Below are positions 1 through 5,360 of a DNA stretch of 5,360 nucleotides, one piece after another. A program made the translations under genes and the position numbers. This stretch comes from an uncultured Oscillospiraceae bacterium. GTDB lineage: Bacteria > Bacillota > Clostridia > Oscillospirales > Acutalibacteraceae. Position 1 is the stretch's first letter. Each line of letters starts with the position of its first letter. The stretch is taken from contig URGH01000109.1 of the NCBI GenBank assembly GCA_900547305.1, forward strand, positions 1 through 5,360. Direction: 5' to 3'. The notes under the pieces were generated by a model, which saw nothing but the letters and a program-made list of their open reading frames with translations, made no database searches and had not been told where the DNA came from.

Positions 1-612
1 GTCTATTCTTGCCGCCTCAAGGTATTCAGGCGGTATAGACCTTATTCCCGCCAAAAAGGTAAGAAATCCCGTGCCCATGCTCATCCATGCGGAAATGAAA
101 ATTACCACGCCTAAAATCCTGCCGGTATCCAGCGTCCATAAAATAGGTTCGGTAACAATGCCGAGTCTTAAAAGCACGTTATTAATAAGGCCGTACCTGT
201 CGTTTGCGAATATATAAAGCCACACGACCGACATTGCAACGCCGCTTGTTATGGACGGCACATAAAACGCCAGTGAAAACAGGTTCCTGAATTTCAGCGT
301 GGATATTATCCATGCCATGAGAAAGGATAAAACAAAGCTGAGCGGCCCCACTATTACGGCAAGCTCCGCGGTATTTTTAACGGCGATAATAAAAACATCA
401 TCGTTTAAAAACAGCTTTTTATAGTTATCAAAGCCGACATATTTCGCGGGCTGCAGCATATTATAAGAGGTAAAGCTCTGATATATCGAGGTTGCCACCG
501 GCAAAATTGTAAAAAGGAAAAAGAGCACGAAAAATGGCAGAATGAAAAGATAGCCCTTATAGTTTCTCTGAAACCAATTGCTTCGGTAGACCCTCAACTG
601 ATTTTTCTTCAT
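1..612 (-). CDS. Sugar ABC transporter permease, MalF/UgpA type (partial, 3' end beyond left edge)
   Basis: Reverse-strand translation from the ATG at 612 stays open for 204 codons to base 1, so the C-terminus is missing. The protein starts MKKNQLRVYRSN and has a basic cytoplasmic N-terminus. TM1 spans about residues 20-44 (GYLFILPFF, then LPVATSIYQSF). The VGFDNYKKLF segment at 59-68 is typical of MalF/UgpA-type subunits. Further membrane segments lie near 82-105, 110-135 and 165-188. The visible end, PPEYLEAARID at 194-204, is the start of the EAA loop that docks on the ATPase; the family continues with a Gly and about 90 more residues. An SD-like GGAAAGG lies at 631-625, about 12 nt upstream, which is slightly long, but no better in-frame start exists. 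The gene follows a complete F/G permease pair after 32 nt, so it is probably the first membrane subunit of a second importer. The family call is firm; the substrate is unknown. Confidence 0.93.
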   Translation of the reverse strand, partial: MKKNQLRVYRSNWFQRNYKGYLFILPFFVLFFLFTILPVATSIYQSFTSYNMLQPAKYVGFDNYKKLFLNDDVFIIAVKNTAELAVIVGPLSFVLSFLMAWIISTLKFRNLFSLAFYVPSITSGVAMSVVWLYIFANDRYGLINNVLLRLGIVTEPILWTLDTGRILGVVIFISAWMSMGTGFLTFLAGIRSIPPEYLEAARID

Positions 613-624
613 ATAATTACATAA

Positions 625-631
625 CCTTTCC
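625..631 (-). promoter_or_regulatory. Probable ribosome binding site of the second MalF-type permease
   Basis: The minus strand reads GGAAAGG, about 12 nt before the ATG at 612. The spacing is longer than for the other genes here, so initiation may be weaker. It lies in the 32 nt gap between the first permease pair and the next permease gene. Confidence 0.55.
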
Positions 632-644
632 GGTAAATTACGAT

Positions 645-1574
645 TTATTCCACCAAGCCGCTTCTTTCAAGACCCTGCATAAAGCCGTTTTGCAGTACAA
701 AGTAAAGCAACAGCAGCGGAACGGTGCAAATGAATATCGCCGCCATAACCACGCCGTCGGTAACAAGCCTGTCAAGCGTTCCGTTAAGCATTGCGGAATA
801 ATAGTCCGATTTAGCGTTCAGCACATTATTGAGCATTGCGGGCAGAGGCAGCTTGTTTTGGAACGTAAGGTAATAGGACGGCTCGTAATAATCGTTCCAG
901 TGCCATACAAACGAAACCAAAAAGGCAACCAAAACCGTGTTTCTTGCGTTCGGCATTACTATAAATGCGTAGGTGCGTATCGGACCGTAGCCGTCCACTG
1001 CGGCAGCGTCCTCTATTTCAAGCGGCAGCCCCATAAAGTTCTGCCTGAAAATATAAATGTAAAGTCCGCCGCGAAGCCCGTAGCCCAAAAAGCAGGGCAA
1101 AATTATGGGCAGATATGTATTTAAGAAATTCAGCTTTAAATAGTAAATATACTGCGGCAGAATTAAAACCTGCGGCGGAATTATTATACTGAAAACCACT
1201 ATGGCGAAAAACAGGTTTTTAAGTTTAAATTTGAATCTTGAAAAACCGTATGCCACAAAGGAGCAGGAAAGAATATGCCCCACGGTTGAAAGCAGAGTTA
1301 TTATAAGCGAATTAACGCCGTGAATCTGAATATCAAGGTAGGAAAGCGCAACGCTGTAATTCTTTAAATAGATACCGTGCGGAAGCCATGTGACAGCCGG
1401 GTCGTTCAAATCGGAATAGGACATAACCGACGTTACTATCATCCTTAAAAACGGATAGAGGAACACAAACGAAACCGAAAGCAGGAAAAAGTAAAGCAGT
1501 ATGCGCGATATGTAAAAATCGTTGTTTTTACACTTGATTATGAAATTTTTCGCACGTTTCAAAGCCGTTTCCAT
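645..1574 (-). CDS. Carbohydrate ABC transporter permease, MalG/UgpE/YtcP type
   Basis: Inner-membrane permease subunit of a sugar importer, 309 residues from the chosen ATG at 1574. Six hydrophobic segments are visible, at about 23-47, 87-111, 119-143, 151-176, 213-230 and 276-298. The EAA coupling loop at about 184-208 reads LEIEDAAAVDGYGPIRTYAF and then IVMP, matching the family pattern EAAxxDG...LP. GYGLRGGLYIYIFRQ just before it and QGLERSGLVE at the C-terminus are also typical of MalG-type partners. The open frame extends upstream to a TTG at 1610, but AGGAGG at 1590-1585 fits the ATG at 1574 (10 nt spacing). That start leaves only 4 nt after the stop of the preceding permease, consistent with translational coupling. 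The gene almost certainly pairs with the F-type permease encoded at 1579-2463. The transported sugar cannot be told from sequence. Confidence 0.96.
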   Translation of the reverse strand: METALKRAKNFIIKCKNNDFYISRILLYFFLLSVSFVFLYPFLRMIVTSVMSYSDLNDPAVTWLPHGIYLKNYSVALSYLDIQIHGVNSLIITLLSTVGHILSCSFVAYGFSRFKFKLKNLFFAIVVFSIIIPPQVLILPQYIYYLKLNFLNTYLPIILPCFLGYGLRGGLYIYIFRQNFMGLPLEIEDAAAVDGYGPIRTYAFIVMPNARNTVLVAFLVSFVWHWNDYYEPSYYLTFQNKLPLPAMLNNVLNAKSDYYSAMLNGTLDRLVTDGVVMAAIFICTVPLLLLYFVLQNGFMQGLERSGLVE

Positions 1575-1578
1575 TTCG

Positions 1579-2463
1579 TCAGCTCCTCCTTTCGGCATTA
1601 TAGAATACAAATTTACGCGTTGAGGCGATAACCGCGCCTATCAGCACAATTACAAACAGGAAGTACATCCATGCCATTGCCGAGGCGTATGAGTGCTGGT
1701 AGGTTTTAAACGCCAAATACTGGTAATACTTCATTACGGGGTTGTTTATATCGTTAAACGAATCCACCAGAGTATAAACTATAACCACAACAACGGTTGG
1801 CGTGAGCATGGGCAGGGTTATAAACCAAAAACTTTTCCATTCCGAAGCGCCGTCGCACCGCGCCGACTCATAAACCGAAACGGGGATTGACTGAATAGCC
1901 GATAAAAACAGAAGTATCGGCAAGCCCGATTTCCAGAATATTGTTGTAAAGCGTTCAAGCAGGGTTGAAATAACGCCCGTAAGCACCTCGCCGAAATAAT
2001 CCGCAAACTGCGGCGGCACGCTTATGCCGTTAAGCATTTTCATGGTATCCGAAGTGATTCCCGAATACATAAGAGTTTGATAAATCAAACCGTTGCCGAG
2101 CACAAACGGCAGAAAAAATATAACCCTGAACGTTCCTTTAAATCTGATATTTTTGTTTAAGCAGATAACAAGAATTATTGAAATTAAAACCACTAGCGGG
2201 GTATTTACAAGCGCGTCGGTTATAGCGTTTAAAAAATCCGGCATAAAGTTAATATCCTCGCCGAAAAGCGCCTTGAAATTCGCAAGCCCCACAAACGACA
2301 TGTTTTCAATGCTCGTATTGCCTTTGAAAGACGAAAGCGCAAGCAGCAGCGAAAAAATTACGGGGTACCCGAAAAATACCAGTGTTCCCAAAACGAACGG
2401 AGCCGTGAAAACATACCCGAAGAGGGTGCGCTGCTTTTCATAGCTTACCTTTTTCAGTTTCAT
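1579..2463 (-). CDS. Sugar ABC transporter permease, MalF/UgpA/LplB type
   Basis: Membrane subunit of a binding-protein-dependent sugar importer, 294 residues from the ATG at 2463. TM1 is at about 13-42 (LFGYVFTAPFVLGTLVFFGY), followed by SFVGLANFKALF at 56-67, a family hallmark. Other hydrophobic segments lie near 83-101, 112-132, 160-190, 218-236 and 261-281. The EAA loop at about 198-219 reads VYESARCDGASEWKSF and then WFITLPML; the usual second Ala is replaced by Ser (ESARCDG), a mild variation. The frame can be extended to a GTG at 2493, but that would overlap the lipoprotein gene. The run AGGGGG at 2476-2471 sits 7 nt before the ATG at 2463, which is the better start and leaves an 11 nt gap. 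With the MalG-type gene that follows it forms the transmembrane pair. No ATPase gene is visible; a shared MsmX-like ATPase is a plausible supplier, by inference from related Gram-positive systems. Confidence 0.95.
   Translation of the reverse strand: MKLKKVSYEKQRTLFGYVFTAPFVLGTLVFFGYPVIFSLLLALSSFKGNTSIENMSFVGLANFKALFGEDINFMPDFLNAITDALVNTPLVVLISIILVICLNKNIRFKGTFRVIFFLPFVLGNGLIYQTLMYSGITSDTMKMLNGISVPPQFADYFGEVLTGVISTLLERFTTIFWKSGLPILLFLSAIQSIPVSVYESARCDGASEWKSFWFITLPMLTPTVVVVIVYTLVDSFNDINNPVMKYYQYLAFKTYQHSYASAMAWMYFLFVIVLIGAVIASTRKFVFYNAERRS
1585..1592 (-). promoter_or_regulatory. Ribosome binding site deciding the start of the MalG-type permease
   Basis: The minus strand reads AAAGGAGG, with 10 nt from AGGAGG to the ATG at 1574. 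It is embedded in the codons for the last residues (ERRS) of the preceding permease, whose TGA is at 1581-1579. This favours the 1574 start over the TTG at 1610 and suggests coupled translation of the two partner subunits. Confidence 0.8.
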
Positions 2464-2470
2464 GCTTACA

Positions 2471-2476
2471 CCCCCT
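2471..2476 (-). promoter_or_regulatory. Ribosome binding site deciding the start of the MalF-type permease
   Basis: The minus strand reads AGGGGG with 7 nt to the ATG at 2463. Its first two bases are also the last two of the TAG stop of the lipoprotein gene (2477-2475), so termination and re-initiation are side by side. The alternative GTG at 2493 lies upstream of this site and would place it inside the coding region. Confidence 0.75.
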
Positions 2477-4712
2477 AATCTGTTACCGAGCACCGGTATG
2501 CCGGAATATTTTCGCCGTTATACGAATAATCCGAACCGGTTTTGTTTATAATCAGTTTTTTCCCGTTTTCATACTCGGCGCACACTATATCCTTAGCCAA
2601 AACCGTATGCTTTACCATACGCGAATTGCCTATCTCGCTTAAATCCTTATATCTGAAGCCGTATTCTTCTTCAATGCTGTCCGCCCATAAATCGAACTTT
2701 GCTGAAAACAGCGTGTTATAATGAGTATTCTGCAAGGTATAAACGCTGTCGTTCGTAAGCTCAAAATTCGGAATTACGCCGTATTCAAGCTGCGTAAGCT
2801 TTTGCACGGTCGGGCTGTAAAATGAATTTACGGGATTGGATACAAGCGTTACGCAGCCGCCCGTTACCATAGGCATAAATGGAACAAAATACGAATATAC
2901 CACACTGTGAGTAAAGGGAATTGCGGTTTCGTACGCTATATCGGACTCCGCCATAGCATAAAGATTTGTTCCGCCCACCGCCACGGTATTGTATTTCTCC
3001 GCCGTGTTTTTAAGTATTTTCTTTATTCCGCTTATAAAATCACCGGAATATGTAACCTTTTTATTGTAATCCCTATACATAAGCGTTCCGAACCCCGCAT
3101 AGTTTATGCCGCCGATTGCGGTTTTGCCGAAACTTTTAAGCAGCTTTTCAGCCCCGGAATTTACGGCGCTTATGCGCTGATAATATATATTTTCATCCGA
3201 ATTTGTAATGTAAAGCCCGTTATTATCAACCACCGCCGCTTTTTTAGGCGCGGTGCTGCTGTAATCGGTGTTAAGTTCGGTCAGGTTGGCGTCCATAATA
3301 AGGGTATAGCCCGTTTTTTTGCAATAATCCGCAAGCTCGCGCATATCCCCCGCGCCGCCCAGCTTACCGTCGGTCTGCGCAACGGTGGGGTTGCTGCCGT
3401 AGCCGCCCTTGTTCCAGCCTTTAAGGTTTATAACCGCGTTTTTAATGCCGCGCTTTTCAAGCCCTTTAACCATATCGAGCGCCTGAGCGAAGGTGGTTAC
3501 GGAAACAAGCGTGTTTCCCGTAACATCCTGCCGCGGAACGCCCATAAGTATTTCGAGCGATATATCCGCCGCTTTTGCTTTTTCGGTAAGCATTCTTTTT
3601 GAAATCAGGTATTCGCGGTACTTCTGCGCCATAAGGCTGTAATCGCAGCTGCCCGAAAACAAATCGTAATTTATTTTTTTATCGGTCGGGATTATGTCGT
3701 TATCCAGAATATCGGCTGTGCCTGAGCTTCCGTCCTCTGTACCCGAAAAATTCAGCGTGGTTACATTTCTTATATAATGGCTGAACGACACCCTGTTGAA
3801 CCTTATACCGTAATAAGCCGTGCTGATATTAATGTAGGAATCCTCGCCGAACCCGTCGGCAAAGGCAAGAAAGCCCCCCGCCTCATTCTTCATGCCCACA
3901 ACCGGCAGGGATGAAACGTTTGATTCGGAATATTTACTGTCGGTCGCCGAGGAATCGAGCTTTGTGCTTTCGGTCGGCTCGGGGTTGTTTTCGGAGTACA
4001 CGGGCAGCTGAATATACTTTCCCTGCGTATCCTTGCCGAAATCCAATACCGCGCCGCCCGAATACGGGGTGAGAATATAGCCATTATCCTCTGCGTCCGT
4101 CGCGGAAAAATACGGCAGCATATTAATACTTACAAAGCGGCATTTCCCGTTTTCGATAATCGACTCCGCGGGAATATTAACGCTGAAGCCATCCGCCGTC
4201 AGCCTGAATTCAGCCGTAAATCCCAGCTCACGCTCGGGGAAATAATACTGTATATCCATTCCGCGGCTGACGGTTTTTGCCCATACGTTGGTCTTTAATT
4301 TCCGCAAAGCGGCGGTTACTATTCTTTCGCGGCCGTTGCTGTTGGGGTTTGAATAGTTTATCTCAAACATTGAGGAAACGTTCTGTTTCCAAACGTTTGA
4401 AAGTTTTAACCCAAGCGATTCAAAATCAATTACCGTATTCCATACAGCCGATTCATCCGCAGTTGTTATTTTTAAAGCGGAATTGGCTTTATCGTAGAAC
4501 ATTATAAAATTGCCGTCGGATGCTACCTTTTCGTAGGAATAAGGGCTGAACCGCTGCGGGTCAAGGGTTACCGCGTCAGCCGTGTTCGGCAGCTTTTTGC
4601 TGGACGTTACAATTCCCGAGCCCTTAATATCGTTTGAAAAAGCGCCCGTACCGCACGCCGTTAAAGAAAAGAACAGTATCAATGAAACAATACCCGTTAT
4701 AAATCTTTTCAT
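2475..4712 (-). CDS. Secreted lipoprotein, DUF5696-like, probable glycan-active or glycan-binding protein
   Basis: A 745-residue protein with a lipoprotein signal peptide: KR at 2-3, a hydrophobic core at 4-17 and the lipobox LTAC with the lipidated Cys at 20. It should be anchored to the outer membrane face. Residues about 50-350 look beta-rich, and GYILTPYSGGAVLDFG at 211-226 is the type of motif I associate with DUF5696 proteins. A Ser/Thr/Glu/Pro-rich stretch at 241-268 looks like an exposed loop. From about 383 the pattern alternates strands and helices: LEILMGVPRQ at 386-395, a helix at 405-421, NAVINLKGWNKGGYG at 425-439, then TLIMDANL at 470-477, resembling a TIM barrel of glycoside hydrolase type. 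Acidic candidates include D474, E479, D548, E589, D591 and E595; none is proven catalytic. The C-terminal 60 or so residues (YENGKKLIINKTG at 714-726) look like a small beta domain. AAAGGTGAG lies 8 nt before the ATG. Family call moderately firm from memory; the enzyme role is inference. Confidence 0.82.
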   Translation of the reverse strand: MKRFITGIVSLILFFSLTACGTGAFSNDIKGSGIVTSSKKLPNTADAVTLDPQRFSPYSYEKVASDGNFIMFYDKANSALKITTADESAVWNTVIDFESLGLKLSNVWKQNVSSMFEINYSNPNSNGRERIVTAALRKLKTNVWAKTVSRGMDIQYYFPERELGFTAEFRLTADGFSVNIPAESIIENGKCRFVSINMLPYFSATDAEDNGYILTPYSGGAVLDFGKDTQGKYIQLPVYSENNPEPTESTKLDSSATDSKYSESNVSSLPVVGMKNEAGGFLAFADGFGEDSYINISTAYYGIRFNRVSFSHYIRNVTTLNFSGTEDGSSGTADILDNDIIPTDKKINYDLFSGSCDYSLMAQKYREYLISKRMLTEKAKAADISLEILMGVPRQDVTGNTLVSVTTFAQALDMVKGLEKRGIKNAVINLKGWNKGGYGSNPTVAQTDGKLGGAGDMRELADYCKKTGYTLIMDANLTELNTDYSSTAPKKAAVVDNNGLYITNSDENIYYQRISAVNSGAEKLLKSFGKTAIGGINYAGFGTLMYRDYNKKVTYSGDFISGIKKILKNTAEKYNTVAVGGTNLYAMAESDIAYETAIPFTHSVVYSYFVPFMPMVTGGCVTLVSNPVNSFYSPTVQKLTQLEYGVIPNFELTNDSVYTLQNTHYNTLFSAKFDLWADSIEEEYGFRYKDLSEIGNSRMVKHTVLAKDIVCAEYENGKKLIINKTGSDYSYNGENIPAYRCSVTD

Positions 4713-4720
4713 TAAGCATA

Positions 4721-4729
4721 CTCACCTTT
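4721..4729 (-). promoter_or_regulatory. Ribosome binding site of the DUF5696-like lipoprotein gene
   Basis: The minus strand reads AAAGGTGAG, then 8 nt, then the ATG at 4712. This purine-rich site fixes the lipoprotein start. Another ATG at 4719-4717 lies only 1 nt from the site and opens a different, short frame. The site sits in the 28 nt gap after the YIP1 gene. Confidence 0.8.
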
Positions 4730-4740
4730 CTTTCATCGGC

Positions 4741-5360
4741 TTACAGATAATTAATCTTGAACTCTCTGTAAATTCCGTAAATAAAATCTATAAACTGCTT
4801 TGCAAGCGAGAAAAGCAGAATTGCAATTACCCAAATAATAACGATTGCGATGAGCGAAAGAAACACAACGCCCACCGTTTTCCCGAGGGTGTAATCGTTA
4901 AGGTGCATAGTCTGCAAAAACAGCAGTACCACAACCCACACCAAAACCGCCGTTATAAGAAAGTTGTAAACACCCGCGTCTTCTGCCGACATGAAGTGCG
5001 ACAGCCCTATAATTATCGGCATAAAAACGATATACGGCATAAGGCAAAGGTTGGTTGAAAGATACAGCTCCCTCGCCATAGCCTCGCCGTCCAAAAGCGA
5101 CGTTACCGCGTAATTGCCGAGTATCCAGGAGACTATCGGTACAACGAACTTGCCTATTTCCACAACTATATTCGCTTCCCACGACCGAACCGACGCCAGC
5201 GGGTAGTGCGTGCAGTATATCTGCATTATCCGAACGCAGAAAAACAGGAAGAGTACCACCGTCGGAAAAACGTAGCTGAATTTTCGGTTTCGGTTAAGTT
5301 TTACCATATAAAAGGTTTCGGCGGGGTCGGTAAAAATAGTAATTCCAAGTAAAAAATTCT
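4741..5360 (-). CDS. YIP1-family integral membrane protein (partial, 5' end beyond right edge)
   Basis: The frame is open from the TAA at 4741-4743 to the right edge, giving 205 visible residues. An ATG at 5307 would give 188 residues, but it has no SD (upstream bases read CCGAAACCTTTTAT), and the codons before it encode family-like sequence: FTDPAETFYMVKLNRNRK resembles the juxtamembrane start of the domain (pattern HPxDGFYEIKxxxRGS, recalled from bacterial YIP1 proteins). I therefore treat 5307 as internal and the gene as N-terminally truncated by the window. The first membrane segment is at about 29-48. WILGNYAVTSLLDGE at 78-92 is the most diagnostic motif, followed by ELYLSTNLCLMPY at 97-109, then hydrophobic segments near 107-122, 130-148 and 158-183, and a charged tail. 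The function of bacterial YIP1 proteins beside sugar importers is unknown to me. The gene ends 28 nt before the lipoprotein start, pointing to one transcript and possibly a shared complex. How much N-terminal sequence is missing cannot be judged. Confidence 0.85.
   Translation of the reverse strand, partial: NFLLGITIFTDPAETFYMVKLNRNRKFSYVFPTVVLFLFFCVRIMQIYCTHYPLASVRSWEANIVVEIGKFVVPIVSWILGNYAVTSLLDGEAMARELYLSTNLCLMPYIVFMPIIIGLSHFMSAEDAGVYNFLITAVLVWVVVLLFLQTMHLNDYTLGKTVGVVFLSLIAIVIIWVIAILLFSLAKQFIDFIYGIYREFKINYL

Noticed and set aside
613..644. Possible hairpin between the MalG-type gene and the second MalF-type gene (TAATTTACC ... GGTTATGTAATTA on the minus strand)
   Set aside because: Pairing is imperfect and AT-rich, there is no T-run after it, and it overlaps the probable SD. 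It does not qualify as a terminator, though weak RNA structure affecting translation is not excluded.
690..1124. A 144-codon plus-strand open frame opposite the MalG-type permease
   Set aside because: The translation is basic, Gln/Val/His-rich and unlike any family I recognise, while the opposite strand has clear permease motifs including the EAA loop.
2907..3602. A 231-codon plus-strand open frame opposite the lipoprotein gene
   Set aside because: It lies wholly antisense to a convincing gene, its translation is rich in Arg, Cys, His and Ile without domain structure, and it has no neighbour on its strand. It looks like a by-product of codon use on the other strand.
4717..4719. An ATG directly after the SD of the lipoprotein gene
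   Set aside because: It is 1 nt from the SD, too close for normal initiation, and opens a different frame that stops after about 31 codons. The ATG at 4712 gives a canonical lipoprotein signal peptide.
4582..5058. A 158-codon plus-strand open frame spanning the lipoprotein start and YIP1 gene
   Set aside because: It crosses the junction of two supported minus-strand genes, and its Asn/Lys/His-rich translation has no recognisable features.
4898..5182. A 94-codon minus-strand frame inside the YIP1 gene
   Set aside because: It is an alternative frame of the YIP1 coding region; the YIP1 frame carries the WxLGNYxxTSLLDGE motif and membrane segments.

Overview
The window is a fragment of a carbohydrate-uptake operon, read entirely from the minus strand. 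Five closely packed genes run from high to low coordinates, with gaps of about 28, 11, 4 and 32 nt. The style suggests a Gram-positive Firmicute, probably a gut-type Clostridia member: purine-rich Shine-Dalgarno sites (AGGAGG, AAAGGTGAG), a lipobox lipoprotein, MalF/MalG-type sugar permeases without their own ATPase, and moderate GC. This assignment is an inference from gene content and signals; no taxonomic marker gene is present.

In order of transcription: (1) a YIP1-family membrane protein, open at the right edge and therefore lacking its true N-terminus; (2) a 745-residue secreted lipoprotein that I recognise as DUF5696-like, with a beta-rich N-terminal half and a probable TIM-barrel-like C-terminal half; (3) a MalF-type (UgpA/LplB-like) sugar ABC permease; (4) its MalG-type (UgpE/YtcP-like) partner; (5) the first 204 residues of a second MalF-type permease, cut by the left edge inside its EAA loop. 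The fifth gene has no stop codon in the window and is easily overlooked.

A working model is that the lipoprotein sits on the outer face of the membrane and binds, senses or cleaves a glycan, the permease pair (3)+(4) imports the released oligosaccharide, and the YIP1 protein is an integral membrane partner of unknown role. No solute-binding protein, cytoplasmic glycoside hydrolase, regulator or ATPase gene lies in the window. Binding proteins are probably encoded just outside it, and ATP hydrolysis may come from a shared MsmX-type ATPase. The start of a second F-type permease right after a complete F/G pair suggests that the locus encodes two tandem importers.

The nearest thing to an undescribed system is the linkage of YIP1, the DUF5696-like lipoprotein and the sugar importer. 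No gap between genes exceeds 32 nt, and I saw no RNA genes, mobile elements, CRISPR arrays, convincing promoters or hairpin terminators.
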